A stretch of 64,000 nucleotides of DNA from Rubrivivax sp. (GTDB taxonomy: Bacteria > Pseudomonadota > Gammaproteobacteria > Burkholderiales > Burkholderiaceae_C). Within the stretch, counting starts at the first letter, position 1. The number at the start of each line of letters is the position of its first letter. The notes under the pieces are model-generated. The model was not told the origin of the DNA. It saw only the letters and a program-made list of their open reading frames with translations, and ran no database searches. The stretch lies in the NCBI GenBank assembly GCA_019635315.1, contig JAHBZT010000001.1, positions 186,001 through 250,000 of the forward strand, read 5' to 3'. Of this stretch, positions 1 through 10,909 are shown piece by piece. A program made the translations under genes and the position numbers.

Positions 1-53
1 CTGACGGTCGGGGGCACCGCTTGACTGTCGGCCCCCACGCTCCCTCCGGTCGC

Positions 54-98
54 TGCCCCCCGAGGGGGCTTCGCTGGCGGCCCGGGGAACCCGGGCCG
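54..98. repeat. GC-rich palindromes upstream of ilvA
   Basis: Two adjacent hairpins are visible: GCCCCC/GGGGGC around 55-69, and CGGCCCGGG (78-86) with CCCGGGCCG (90-98) separated by GAA. A related motif with alternating C and G runs recurs near 22.25-22.32 kb. I read this as an intergenic repeat typical of GC-rich Burkholderiales; no T-run follows, so it is not called a terminator. Nothing else is seen in bases 1-133. Confidence 0.5.
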
Positions 99-133
99 CG
101 GCGACGGCTTGGCTGGACCGGTGCGTGGGCCGC

Positions 134-1354
134 ATGAGCATCGAGACGGCTGACGTCACGCTGGCCGACATCGAGGCCGCCGCGGCGCGGCTGGCAGGAC
201 AGGTGCTGGACACGCCCTGCCTGGAGAGCCGCACGCTGTCGCAGATCGTCGGTGCGCAGGTCTTCCTGAAATTCGAGAACCTGCAGTTCACCGCATCGTT
301 CAAGGAGCGCGGCGCGCTGAACAAGCTGGCGACGCTGGTCGAGCGCGCCGAACCCGTCCGCGGCGTCATCGCCGCCAGCGCCGGCAACCACGCCCAGGGC
401 GTGGCGCACCACGCGCAGCGGCTGGGGCTGCGCGCGGTGATCGTGATGCCGCAGCACACGCCCACCGTGAAGGTCGAGCGCACGCGCGGCTTCGGCGCCG
501 AGGTCGTGCTGCACGGCGAGACCTTCGACGCCGCGCGCGACCATGCGCTGGCGCTGGCCGAGCGCGAGGGCCTGGTCTTCGTGCACCCGTTCGACGACCC
601 GCTGGTGGTCGCCGGCCAGGGCACCATCGCGCTGGAGATGCTGCGCGCGCGGCCGGACCTGGACACGCTGGCCATCGCGGTCGGCGGCGGCGGGCTGATC
701 AGCGGCATCGCGACCGCGGTGCGCGCGCTCAGGCCCGGCATCGAGATCGTCGGCGTGCAGACGAGCCGATTTCCTTCGATGGTCAATGCGGTCAAGGGCA
801 CGAACCACCCGCAGGGCGCCGGCACCATCGCCGAGGGCATCGCGGTCGGGCGTCCCGGCCTGCTGACGCAGCGCCTGGTCAAGGAGCGCGTCGACGACCT
901 GCTGCTGGTCGACGAAGGCGACATCGAGCAGGCCGTGCTGATGCTGCTGGAGATCGAGAAGACGGTCGTCGAGGGTGCCGGCGCCGCCGGCCTGGCCGCG
1001 CTGCTCAAGCACCCGGCGCGCTTCGCCGGCCGCAAGGTCGGCCTGGTGCTGTGCGGCGGCAATATCGACCCGCTGCTGCTGGCCGGCATCATCGAGCGCG
1101 GCATGGTGCGCGCGGGGCGGCTGGCGCGCATCCGCGTCGCGGCGCGCGACACGCCGGGCGTGCTGGCACGCATCACCGCCATCGTCGCGGCCGCCGGCGC
1201 CAACATCGACGAGGTCCACCACCAGCGCGCGTTCTCGACGCTCTCGGCGCAGAACGTGGAGGTCGAGCTGGTGCTGCAGACGCGCAACCCGGCGCATGTG
1301 CGGGAGGTCATTGCGGCCTTGCAGGCGGCGGGGTTCGAGGCGGCGAGCTACTGA
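134..1354 (+). CDS. ilvA: Threonine ammonia-lyase (threonine dehydratase) with C-terminal ACT domain
   Basis: PLP-dependent cytosolic enzyme converting L-threonine to 2-oxobutanoate and ammonia. The PLP lysine is K57 in the SFKERGA motif, and a glycine-rich phosphate-binding loop (GGGGL) lies mid-protein. The last ~75 residues form a single ACT domain (ARDTPGVLARI), so this is the ~400-residue TdcB-like/ACT form rather than the two-ACT biosynthetic E. coli IlvA. It is 406 aa from ATG 134; an in-frame GTG at 125 adds three residues. It stands alone, followed by repeat DNA. Whether it serves isoleucine synthesis or threonine breakdown cannot be decided from sequence. Confidence 0.9.
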   Translation: MSIETADVTLADIEAAAARLAGQVLDTPCLESRTLSQIVGAQVFLKFENLQFTASFKERGALNKLATLVERAEPVRGVIAASAGNHAQGVAHHAQRLGLRAVIVMPQHTPTVKVERTRGFGAEVVLHGETFDAARDHALALAEREGLVFVHPFDDPLVVAGQGTIALEMLRARPDLDTLAIAVGGGGLISGIATAVRALRPGIEIVGVQTSRFPSMVNAVKGTNHPQGAGTIAEGIAVGRPGLLTQRLVKERVDDLLLVDEGDIEQAVLMLLEIEKTVVEGAGAAGLAALLKHPARFAGRKVGLVLCGGNIDPLLLAGIIERGMVRAGRLARIRVAARDTPGVLARITAIVAAAGANIDEVHHQRAFSTLSAQNVEVELVLQTRNPAHVREVIAALQAAGFEAASY

Positions 1355-1422
1355 GGCCCTGGCGGGCGGCCGGCTTTGCCTGCCTGACGGCAGCGCTGCT
1401 CTCCGGGCGGGTTGCGGTTTTG

Positions 1423-1560
1423 CCCGCTGGCAGTTCCGCTCTCCGCGCGGCGGGTTTGCCTGCCGGCAGTTCCGCTCTCCGCGCGGCGGGTTTGCCTGCC
1501 GGCAGTTCCGCCCTCTGGGCGGCGGGTTTGCCTGCCGGCAGTTCCGCCCTCTGGGCGGGT
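1423..1560. repeat. Tandem 36-bp repeat, about four copies
   Basis: The motif GGCAGTTCCG recurs at 1429, 1465, 1501 and 1537, an exact 36-bp period. Units differ by a few bases (CTCTCCGCGC versus CCTCTGGGC) and abut without spacers. Because 36 is a multiple of three, false open frames run through it. It begins just downstream of ilvA and leads into the large palindrome. The whole gap 1355-2174 (820 bp) contains only this repeat, the palindrome and degenerate GCCCGCAGGGCAA-type repeats up to ~2110; no gene is supported. Confidence 0.8.
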
Positions 1561-1966
1561 TACTTTCATTTGCTGGCCCAAATGAAAGTAACCAAAGCAA
1601 AGGGCCTTTGAACGCAAAACCATTCAACCCGTTCTTCGCGCTTGGGCCCCTCTCTCCACCGCCAACGTCGCCGGCCATCGAACCGAGGCGCGCCTGAATC
1701 AGGCACTGCCCTTGCGCGCGGGAAGCCATGCGGTCAGCGCGCGCCGAAGGAGGCGTGCCCTCAGGGCGTGGCCCAAGCCGCAAGGCGGACCGCGAGCCAG
1801 GGCAGTGCGGACTGCAGGCGAGTGGGCTTGCGTTGACCGGCGGCCTATCCGGTGGCGCGAGGGGCCCAAGCGCGAAGAACGGGTTGAATGGTTTTGCATT
1901 CCAGGCCCTCTTCTTTGGTGACTTTCTTCTGGGCCAGCAGAAGAAAGTTACCCGCCCAGAGGGCGG
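1544..1966. repeat. Long imperfect inverted repeat (~110-bp arms)
   Basis: The left arm (1544-1653) matches the reverse complement of the right arm (1859-1966) over most of its length. It includes the block AACCCGTTCTTCGCGCTTGG and a nested TTACTTTC/GAAAGTAA palindrome in each arm. The ~205-bp centre is also partly self-complementary (GGCACTGCCCT versus AGGGCAGTGC). No open frame with gene-like content or a transposase is present. It resembles a non-autonomous palindromic repeat; AAAGAAAGTAACC-type palindromes are common between genes of Burkholderiales. Function unknown. Confidence 0.7.
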
Positions 1967-2174
1967 AACCTGCCGGCAGGCCAAGCTGCCGCCCGCAGGG
2001 CAACACACAAGCTGGCAGGCAGCAACGAAGCCGCCCGCAGGGCAAGTCAACCCGGTAGGCCGCGCCATCGCGCAAAGCGCAACTCCACCCGCCCGCAGGG
2101 CAAGCGCAGCCGCCTTCAGTCGCCGCCCACGACGGCCGATAAGGGACGAGTCCCACTCATCGCGCCCGCCTCCC

Positions 2175-2816
2175 ATGCACAAGACCAGCCTCTGCCTCGC
2201 AATCGCCCTGCTCGCCGCCACCGGCGCGCAGGCCCAGGAGATCTACCTGAAGGCCGGCCTGCCGGGCTACGGCATCGGGTTCGCCCAGCCGCTGGGGCCG
2301 CTGTTCACCGTGCGCGCCGACTTCCTCACGCTCGGCGAACGCCGCGAGCGCCGCACCGAGGACGGCATCGACTACGACGGCCGGCTCGAGGCCAGCCGCG
2401 TCGCGCTGCTGGCCGACCTGTTTCCGTTCGCGGGCAGCTTCCGCATCAGCGCCGGCGTGACCGCGGCCAAGTACCGGCTCGACCTCGTGGCCACCGGCGC
2501 CGGCGGCACGATCACCGTCGGCAACACGACCTACACGACCACGGCCAACGACCGCTTCGAGGTGCAGGTCAAGATGCCGTCGACGATGCCCTACCTGGGC
2601 ATCGGCTGGGGCCACCACAGCCAGTCGGGGCTGCGCTTCTCGTTCGACATCGGCGCGGCCGTCGGCAAGGCCCGGCTCGGCTACCAGCTCAGCGGCCCCT
2701 GGGCGAGCCAGGTCTCGCAGCAGGACATCGACGCCGAACTGGCCGAACTGCGCGACGGCGTCGGCAAGGTGCGGGCGATTCCGCAGGTCACGCTCGGCAT
2801 CGGCTACAGCTTCTGA
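2175..2816 (+). CDS. Outer-membrane beta-barrel-like exported protein
   Basis: A 213-aa protein with a clear Sec signal peptide (residues 1 to ~20, ending AQA|QE). It then shows alternating hydrophobic/polar strands and a terminal aromatic (IGYSF), as in small outer-membrane barrels. The N-terminal stretch EIYLKAGLPGYGIGFAQPLG resembles proteins with an OmpW/OmpA-like fold, but I do not recognise a specific family. ATG 2175 is chosen because the signal peptide starts there; the frame stays open far upstream through repeat DNA. The aroG leader peptide starts 14 bp after its stop codon. Likely localisation is the outer membrane. Confidence 0.65.
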   Translation: MHKTSLCLAIALLAATGAQAQEIYLKAGLPGYGIGFAQPLGPLFTVRADFLTLGERRERRTEDGIDYDGRLEASRVALLADLFPFAGSFRISAGVTAAKYRLDLVATGAGGTITVGNTTYTTTANDRFEVQVKMPSTMPYLGIGWGHHSQSGLRFSFDIGAAVGKARLGYQLSGPWASQVSQQDIDAELAELRDGVGKVRAIPQVTLGIGYSF

Positions 2817-2830
2817 TAGAGTCCGCTCCC

Positions 2831-2908
2831 ATGCGCTTCGCCGCTTCGTTCTACTTTGCGTACTTTTGGTTCTCGCACCGCACGGCGGCTGGAGAGGCAA
2901 ACGCGTAG
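2831..2908 (+). CDS. Aromatic-rich leader peptide of aroG (attenuation leader)
   Basis: A 25-codon open frame begins ATG CGC TTC and ends at TAG 2906-2908. Its core encodes the run FYFAYFWF: counting Phe6-type codons over the peptide there are five Phe, two Tyr and one Trp within the first 14 codons. It lies 94 bp upstream of DAHP synthase, the first enzyme of aromatic amino-acid synthesis, and is followed by a perfect hairpin plus T-run (2939-2966). This is the classic arrangement of a ribosome-mediated attenuator such as the pheA leader. The ribosome-binding site is weak. Seen: peptide and terminator. Inferred: control by charged tRNA-Phe/Tyr/Trp. Confidence 0.75.
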   Translation: MRFAASFYFAYFWFSHRTAAGEANA

Positions 2909-2938
2909 ACGAAACGAGCGCAACGCAGCACCCCCAGA

Positions 2939-2966
2939 AACCGCCGGCAGCCCCGGCGGTTTTTTG
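2939..2966 (+). terminator. Attenuator terminator between leader peptide and aroG
   Basis: AACCGCCGG (2939-2947) pairs perfectly with CCGGCGGTT (2953-2961) across a 5-nt loop, and a T-run follows. It lies 30 nt after the leader stop and 36 nt before aroG. CGGCGG at 2883-2888, inside the leader frame just after the aromatic run, is complementary to CCGCCG at 2941-2946 and could form the competing antiterminator. It may also stop transcription from the upstream gene. Confidence 0.75.
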
Positions 2967-3002
2967 TTGCCCGCCGGTCGCCCACCCAGGAATGGAACCG
3001 CG

Positions 3003-4130
<1,128 letters not shown>

Positions 4131-4148
4131 CGCACCCGGCCGCGCCGT

Positions 4149-4565
4149 TCAGCGCGGCTGCCGTTCGCAGGCCCACAGCCGCGTCGCGCCATGGTCGCTC
4201 TCCAGCCAGTGCGCGAGCGGCCGGCAGGGCGCGCCGTCGACGCACAGCTCGTAGTCGGGCACGAAGCCGGAGCGGCTGAGCCGCAGCTCGGCCGGCCAGG
4301 GCTCGGCCGGGCGGTAGTGGTACCAGCCGTCCTTCAGCACCGCGCCGGGCGGCGGCTCCATGCCGGCGCCGCTGCCGCGGATGCGCGCCTCGGTGGCGTG
4401 CAGGCGCACGCCGCCGCCGTCGCGCACGACGCGGTAGTCCTCTTCCCAGCGTGTCTTCTCGATCGAGTGCAGCCAGGCCAGCGTGAAGCGCTCGCCGGGC
4501 ACGAAGACCACCGGCGCCTGCGCGCCGCCGGCCAGCAGGACCAGGCACAGGCCCAGCGTGCCCAT
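4149..4565 (-). CDS. DUF1850 family protein, TRAP-transporter partner
   Basis: A 138-aa protein with an N-terminal hydrophobic signal (LGLCLVLLAGG) and the DUF1850 pattern FTLAWLHSIEKTRWEEDYRV near residues 27-46. DUF1850 proteins are typically encoded beside fused TRAP permeases of the TAXI type, and here it starts 15 bp after the permease gene. Probably periplasmic or membrane-anchored; its role is unknown. It is the last gene of a five-gene minus-strand operon. Confidence 0.8.
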   Translation of the reverse strand: MGTLGLCLVLLAGGAQAPVVFVPGERFTLAWLHSIEKTRWEEDYRVVRDGGGVRLHATEARIRGSGAGMEPPPGAVLKDGWYHYRPAEPWPAELRLSRSGFVPDYELCVDGAPCRPLAHWLESDHGATRLWACERQPR

Positions 4566-4580
4566 CGCCGGCCGGCCGCG

Positions 4581-6632
<2,052 letters not shown>

Positions 6633-6729
6633 GGGTGCGGCGGCGGTGGGGGTCGGCGACGGCGGGCCGGCGGTGACGGCCTTGGTCGCAGCCGCCGGCC
6701 CCGGGCCGGGCAGCGGCTGCGATCAAGGC

Positions 6730-6761
6730 GCGCGGGCCGGCCGCAGCCAGCCGGCCCGCGC
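6730..6761 (-). other. Intercistronic stem-loop between TAXI gene and TRAP permease
   Basis: GCGCGGGCCGGC (6730-6741) and GCCGGCCCGCGC (6750-6761) form a perfect 12-bp stem with an 8-nt loop. On the transcribed minus strand no T-run follows, so a terminator is unlikely. Such hairpins after binding-protein genes often protect the upstream mRNA and favour excess binding protein; that role is inferred. Confidence 0.5.
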
Positions 6762-6774
6762 GGCCGGGGGAGGG

Positions 6775-7731
6775 TCAGCGGATGACGCCGACCTCGCGGT
6801 AGTAGCGCTCGGCGCCCGGATGCAGCGGCACCGGCACGCCCTTGGCGGCGTTCTCGCGCTTGATCACGCGCGCCGCGTTGTGCGCGGCATACAGCGTGTC
6901 CAGGTTCTCGTACATGGCCTTGGTCATGCGGTAGACGAGGTCGTCGCTGACGCCGCTGTGCGTGACCAGGAAGTTGGCGATCGCGGCGGTCGGCACGTCG
7001 GCGGTCTGGCCCTCGTAGGTGCCGGCCGGGATCACCGCCGGCTGGTAGGCCGCGTCGCCGACCTTGGCCACCACGTCGGCGGGCACCGGGATGACGACGA
7101 TCTTGACCGCGGTGGCGAGGTCGCGGATCGAGGCCACGCCCAGGCCGGCGGACTGCAGCGTGGCGTCGAGCTGGCGGTTCTTGATCAGCTCGACCGACTC
7201 GCCGAAGGGCAGGTATTCCACCTTGGCCAGGTCCTGGTAGGTCAGCCCGGCGGCGCGGAAGACGGCGCGTGCATTGAGCTCGGTGCCCGAACGCGCGGCG
7301 CCGACCGAGACGCGCTTGCCCTTCAGGTCGGCCAGCGTGCGGATGCCGCTGTCGGCGCTGGCGACGATCTGCACGTAGTTGTTGTAGGTCGCCGAGACCG
7401 TGCGCAGCTTGTCCAGCTTGTTCGGGAAGCCGGCGTCGGCGTTGCCCTTCCAGGCGTCGGACAGCGCGTCGGCCAGCGTCAGCGCCAGCTCGCCGCGGCC
7501 AGCCTGCAGCAGGTTGAGGTTCTCGGCGCTGGCGCGCGTGACCTGCGCGGTGGAGCGCACGTTGGGCACGTCCTTGCCGATGATGTTGGCCAGCGCCACC
7601 CCCAGCGGGTAGTAGATGCCGGCCTGGCCGCCGGTGAGCACGGTCACGAACTGCTGCTGCGCATGGGCCACGCCGGTGACGGCGGCGGCCACGACGGCGC
7701 AGCCCAGCGCGAGGTGTCGGAGGAATTTCAT
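6775..7731 (-). CDS. TAXI-family TRAP transporter solute-binding protein
   Basis: A 318-aa periplasmic binding protein with a signal peptide of ~24 residues (ending AHA|QQ). It has the TAXI opening [20 protein letters not shown] and the later region [26 protein letters not shown]. It captures ligand for the downstream fused TRAP permease. Its ATG overlaps the stop of the upstream oxidase by 4 bp (ATGA), indicating translational coupling. Some TAXI proteins bind glutamate or 2-oxoglutarate-like acids; together with the LhgO-like neighbour, a C5 hydroxy/keto dicarboxylate is a reasonable guess, not proven. Confidence 0.92.
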   Translation of the reverse strand: MKFLRHLALGCAVVAAAVTGVAHAQQQFVTVLTGGQAGIYYPLGVALANIIGKDVPNVRSTAQVTRASAENLNLLQAGRGELALTLADALSDAWKGNADAGFPNKLDKLRTVSATYNNYVQIVASADSGIRTLADLKGKRVSVGAARSGTELNARAVFRAAGLTYQDLAKVEYLPFGESVELIKNRQLDATLQSAGLGVASIRDLATAVKIVVIPVPADVVAKVGDAAYQPAVIPAGTYEGQTADVPTAAIANFLVTHSGVSDDLVYRMTKAMYENLDTLYAAHNAARVIKRENAAKGVPVPLHPGAERYYREVGVIR

Positions 7732-8978
7732 CGTCTGTCTCCTGAGGGGTTGGGGGGAACGAAGGGGGACATCGCCGCACCGGCGGCGGCTGCGGAGTTC
7801 GCGGCGGCCAGGCCGCCGTCGGTGGGCCGCGCCGGCCGGTCGGCGTCGACCAGCGCGGACACGGTTTCGGCGATCGCCAGCGCGGAGGTCAGCCCCGGCG
7901 ACTCGATGCCGAACAGGTGCACGACGCCGGCGCAGCCATGCTGCGCCGGCCCGGCGATGTGGAAGTCGGCCGCCGCCGCGCCGGGGCCGGAGAGCTTGGG
8001 CCGGATGCCGGCATAGGCCGGCTGCAGCGCATCGGCCGGCAGCGCCGGCCACCAGGTGCGGACGGCGTCGGCGAAGGCGGCCGCGCGTTGCTCGTCGACG
8101 CGGTAGTCGAGCAGGCGGTCGTCGACCTCGTCGCCGGCGGCCAGCCATTGCACGTCGGGGCCGAACTTGGCCTGGCCGCCGAGGTCCAGCGTCAGATGCA
8201 CGCCCAGCCCGCCGTCGGTGGGCAGTGGATAGATCAGGCGCGAGAACGGCGCGCGCCCGGCGAGCGAGAAATAGTGGCCCTTGGCCAGGTGCCGGCGCGG
8301 CACCGCGTCGGCCGGGAAGCCGTCCATCGCCGCGGCCACCGCCTGCGCGCCCAGGCCGGCGGCATTGACGATGCAGCGCGTCTCGAACTCGGCCGCGTCG
8401 CCGGCGCCGCCTTCGGCCACCACGCGCACGCGCCAGCCGCCCGCCACCGGCGTCGCGCCGGCGAAGCGGCTGTGCAGCGCCAGCGTCGCGCCGGACGCTT
8501 CCGCGTCGCCCAGCAGCGCCAGCATCAGCGCGTGGCTGTCGACGATGCCGCTGGACGGCGACCACAGCGCGGCCTCGCAGCGCAGCGCCGGCTCGAGCGC
8601 ACGTGCGGCGTCGCCGTCCAGCCACTGCAGGTCGGCGACGCCGTTGGCCAGGGCCTGGGCCTGCAGCGCGCGCAGCCTGGGCAGCTCGGCCGCCGTGACC
8701 GCCACGACCAGCTTGCCGCAGCGCCGCGCCGGCACGCCGCGCTCGGCGCAGTAGGCATAGAGCAGCTGCTTGCCGCGCACGCACAGGCGTGCCTTCAGGC
8801 TGCCGGCCGGGTAGTAGAGCCCGGCGTGCACGACCTCGCTGTTGCGCGACGACACGCCGGCCCCGATGCCGCCCTCGCGTTCGGCGATCCAGACCTCGCG
8901 GCCCTGGCGTGCCAGCGCGCGCGCGACGGCCAGGCCGACGACGCCGGCGCCGATCACGAGCACGTCGATGCGGTCCAT
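7728..8978 (-). CDS. lhgO: FAD-dependent oxidoreductase, LhgO (L-2-hydroxyglutarate oxidase)-like
   Basis: A 416-aa DAO-family flavoprotein. The Rossmann motif [16 protein letters not shown] is at residues ~7-22, followed by [25 protein letters not shown], characteristic of the L-2-hydroxyglutarate oxidase group, and the C-terminal FAD loop [15 protein letters not shown]. It probably oxidises an L-2-hydroxy acid to the 2-oxo acid and passes electrons to the membrane. ATG 8978 is 19 bp downstream of the regulator gene. The C-terminus carries an unusual ~35-residue Ala/Pro-rich tail after the conserved domain, running into the TAXI start. Substrate identity is inferred from family and not certain. 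Confidence 0.85.
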   Translation of the reverse strand: MDRIDVLVIGAGVVGLAVARALARQGREVWIAEREGGIGAGVSSRNSEVVHAGLYYPAGSLKARLCVRGKQLLYAYCAERGVPARRCGKLVVAVTAAELPRLRALQAQALANGVADLQWLDGDAARALEPALRCEAALWSPSSGIVDSHALMLALLGDAEASGATLALHSRFAGATPVAGGWRVRVVAEGGAGDAAEFETRCIVNAAGLGAQAVAAAMDGFPADAVPRRHLAKGHYFSLAGRAPFSRLIYPLPTDGGLGVHLTLDLGGQAKFGPDVQWLAAGDEVDDRLLDYRVDEQRAAAFADAVRTWWPALPADALQPAYAGIRPKLSGPGAAAADFHIAGPAQHGCAGVVHLFGIESPGLTSALAIAETVSALVDADRPARPTDGGLAAANSAAAAGAAMSPFVPPNPSGDRR

Positions 8979-8997
8979 GTCTCGCCCGGCCGCCGCT

Positions 8998-9744
8998 TCA
9001 GTGCGCCGCCGGCAGGGCGCCGGCCGGCACGGGGGCCGCGCCTGCGGCGGCCAGCCCGGCCAGCCGCTCCTGCGCCGCCTGCAGGTGGCGCGCCGCGGCC
9101 TGGCGCGCCGCGCCCGGGTCGCGGTCGCGGATCGCGGCCAGCACGGCCTCGTGCTCGCGCTGCGCCGCATGCGCGCCTCCGGCGACACGCGCCGAGTTTT
9201 CCCAGGCGCGTGCGATCAGGCGCTCCAGGTGCTGGCCGACGAAGTCCAGCAGCGTCAGCAGCATGGGGTTGGCGCTGGCCGCGGCGACCGCGCGGTGGAA
9301 GGCCAGGTCGGCTTGCGGTGCGTGCAGGCCGCCGGCGGCGGCCTGCGCCATCGTCTCGTGCGCCTGTTCCAGCGCCTGCAGCGCTTCGGCGTCCCGGCGC
9401 TCGGCGGCCAGCGCGGCGGCCTCGACCTCGAGCAGCCGGCGCAGCTCGAACAGGTGCCCGACCGACGCGTCGGCGCCGGCCTGCGGCAGGCGCAGCGCCA
9501 GCGAGGGCGCGCCGCGCACGACCGCGCCGCGGCCGGGCCGGCTGTCGACCAGCCCGTCGGCGCGCAGCCGGCTGACTGCCTCGCGCAGCGTGGAGCGGCT
9601 CATGCCGAAGCGCGCTGCCAGCTCGGTCTCGGTCGGCAGCCGCGCGCCGGCCGGCCAGGTGCCGTCGGCGATGGCCTGGCGCAGCTGCTGCTCGGCCAGC
9701 TGGCTGCGCGAACGCGTGGCTCCCGGGCCCGGGTGGGTCTGCAT
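8998..9744 (-). CDS. FadR/GntR-family transcriptional regulator
   Basis: A 248-aa regulator with an N-terminal winged helix (about 15-80; [26 protein letters not shown]) and a C-terminal helical FCD ligand domain containing [13 protein letters not shown]. It heads the operon with lhgO, the TAXI protein, the TRAP permease and the DUF1850 gene. A perfect FadR-type palindrome lies just upstream of its start, so autoregulation of the whole operon is likely. GntR regulators of L-2-hydroxyglutarate use (LhgR) are known in Pseudomonas; orthology here is not established. Confidence 0.9.
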   Translation of the reverse strand: MQTHPGPGATRSRSQLAEQQLRQAIADGTWPAGARLPTETELAARFGMSRSTLREAVSRLRADGLVDSRPGRGAVVRGAPSLALRLPQAGADASVGHLFELRRLLEVEAAALAAERRDAEALQALEQAHETMAQAAAGGLHAPQADLAFHRAVAAASANPMLLTLLDFVGQHLERLIARAWENSARVAGGAHAAQREHEAVLAAIRDRDPGAARQAAARHLQAAQERLAGLAAAGAAPVPAGALPAAH

Positions 9745-9762
9745 GGGTGCAGGCTAGCCCCG

Positions 9763-9775
9763 TTTGTCGGACAAA
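9763..9775 (-). promoter_or_regulatory. Operator for the FadR-type regulator
   Basis: TTTGTCGGACAAA is a perfect 13-bp palindrome around a central G, 19 bp upstream of the regulator's ATG. FadR-subfamily regulators typically bind a TNGTNNNACNA-like sequence, and TTGTCGGACAA fits this. It probably overlaps the operon promoter. Confidence 0.65.
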
Positions 9776-9879
9776 TTAAGACGTGGTTTCCCGGGACGTC
9801 TCACATGGCGAAAGACCACGGCGCCGAGGGCGGGGCAGCACGGGAACGCCGGCCGGTCTTGCCCGGCCATGAAAGCGCA

Positions 9880-9963
9880 AAGACCGGGCGAGCCCGGCGA
9901 TGAAAACGAAAAGGCCGGGCGAGCCCGGCCAAGAAAAGGGAAAGGCCGGGCGAGCCCGGCCTT
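9880..9963 (-). terminator. Three tandem hairpins downstream of the PEP-CTERM gene
   Basis: Three ~30-bp units each contain CCGGGCGAGCCCGG. The hairpins centre at ~9890, ~9921 and ~9952; the last one (AAGGCCGGGC/GCCCGGCCTT, 9942-9963) is a perfect 10-bp stem. The linkers are T-rich on the minus strand. They lie 25 bp after the stop of the minus-strand VWA gene and look like repeated intrinsic terminators, also separating it from the divergent regulator operon. Confidence 0.6.
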
Positions 9964-9987
9964 GTCGGCTTGGCGCGTTGCGCGCGG

Positions 9988-10752
9988 TCAGGCCTTGCGG
10001 CGGCTCACGCGGGCCAGACCGGCCAGCGCCAGCCCGACCAGGGCCAGCGTCGAGGGCTCCGGCACGTCGCCGCCGGTCTCGACGAAGATCTTGCGGCGCA
10101 CCGCGGCCTGGAAGTCGGCGAAGTCGGCGGCCGGCTCGATGAAGCCGTCGGCCGTGATGACGTTGTTCAGGTAGTAGTTGTTGATGCTGGTGCCGCCGAT
10201 CGGCAGACCGTTGATCGTCATGTTGTTCGCCGCTGCGCGGTCGCGCGCGGCCTGGTCGGCCGTCGTGCTGCTGGTGCCGTCGCCGGAGACGTCGATCACC
10301 AGGTTGTCGGTGCCCTCCAGCAGGCCGCCGGCGCCGACGGCGGCCAGCATCAGGTCGATCGCGCGGTTGGTGCCGGTATAGATGGCGGTGCCGCCGCTGC
10401 CCGGCCGCGCGAAGCTGTCCAGCGTATCGGCGAAGGCATTGATCTCGGCCGCGCTCGTCAGCACCGCGAAGCTGTCCAGCGCCGTCGTGTAGAAGTTCGA
10501 CGCGAAGAAGACCACGTTGACCGCCGTCGCGCCGTAGGTGCCGCCCAGCATGTTGGTCTGGATCGCCGCGTCGCGGAAGGCATTCGCGTAGCCGTCCATC
10601 TGCAGGTTGTATTCGGCGGTGCTGACGCTGCCGGAGACGTCGATGACCAGCGACAGCGCCAGGTCGACCGGCGCGGCCTGCGCCTGGCTGGCGCCGAACA
10701 GGGCGCCGACGGCCACCGCGGCCGACGCGAGCAGGGAACGGAACTTCTTCAT
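9988..10752 (-). CDS. VWA (DUF1194-like) protein with PEP-CTERM sorting signal
   Basis: A 254-aa exported protein. It has a signal peptide of ~26 residues (ASQAQA|AP), a von Willebrand A domain with the MIDAS motif DVSGS at 38-42, and a C-terminal PEP-CTERM tail (VPEPST, hydrophobic helix, RVSRRKA). PEP-CTERM proteins are processed by exosortase/archaeosortase-type enzymes and linked to exopolysaccharide and the cell surface; no exosortase gene is in this window. The start has a GAGGA ribosome-binding site. A -24/-12 promoter and a TGTC-N9-GACA site lie upstream, and three hairpins follow. Confidence 0.88.
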   Translation of the reverse strand: MKKFRSLLASAAVAVGALFGASQAQAAPVDLALSLVIDVSGSVSTAEYNLQMDGYANAFRDAAIQTNMLGGTYGATAVNVVFFASNFYTTALDSFAVLTSAAEINAFADTLDSFARPGSGGTAIYTGTNRAIDLMLAAVGAGGLLEGTDNLVIDVSGDGTSSTTADQAARDRAAANNMTINGLPIGGTSINNYYLNNVITADGFIEPAADFADFQAAVRRKIFVETGGDVPEPSTLALVGLALAGLARVSRRKA

Positions 10753-10801
10753 GGCGAATCCTCGTGGAATTGTTGAAGTGGGAGGCGGACTCCTAGACGC
10801 C

Positions 10802-10817
10802 AGCGGGATCCGTGCCA
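10802..10817 (-). promoter_or_regulatory. Sigma-54 (-24/-12) promoter of the PEP-CTERM/VWA gene
   Basis: On the minus strand the sequence TGGCACGGATCCCGCT has a perfect -24 block (TGGCACG), with GG and GC dinucleotides exactly 10 nt apart. The -12 half (CCGCT) departs from TTGCW except for GC. The predicted start gives a leader of about 40 nt to the ATG at 10752. RpoN control of PEP-CTERM genes with PrsK/PrsR is known in other betaproteobacteria. Confidence 0.6.
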
Positions 10818-10881
10818 GGCCCGCGTTTTTTCCCGGCTGCCAGCAACTTAGGGGGATGACCCGCCTGAGGCACCCCCAGAA

Positions 10882-10898
10882 TGTCAGTTATCCCGACA
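10882..10898. promoter_or_regulatory. TGTC-N9-GACA palindrome upstream of the PEP-CTERM gene
   Basis: TGTC and GACA half-sites are separated by nine bases, about 73 bp upstream of the -24 element. The identical arrangement occurs upstream of the second PEP-CTERM gene (52807-52823). It is a candidate binding site for a sigma-54 enhancer-binding protein such as PrsR. Confidence 0.55.
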
Positions 10899-10909
10899 GG
10901 GTCGAAACC

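Noticed and set aside
1423-1560. CRISPR-like array (regular 36-bp period)
   Set aside because: Units abut with no variable spacers and no cas genes are present; it is a simple tandem repeat.
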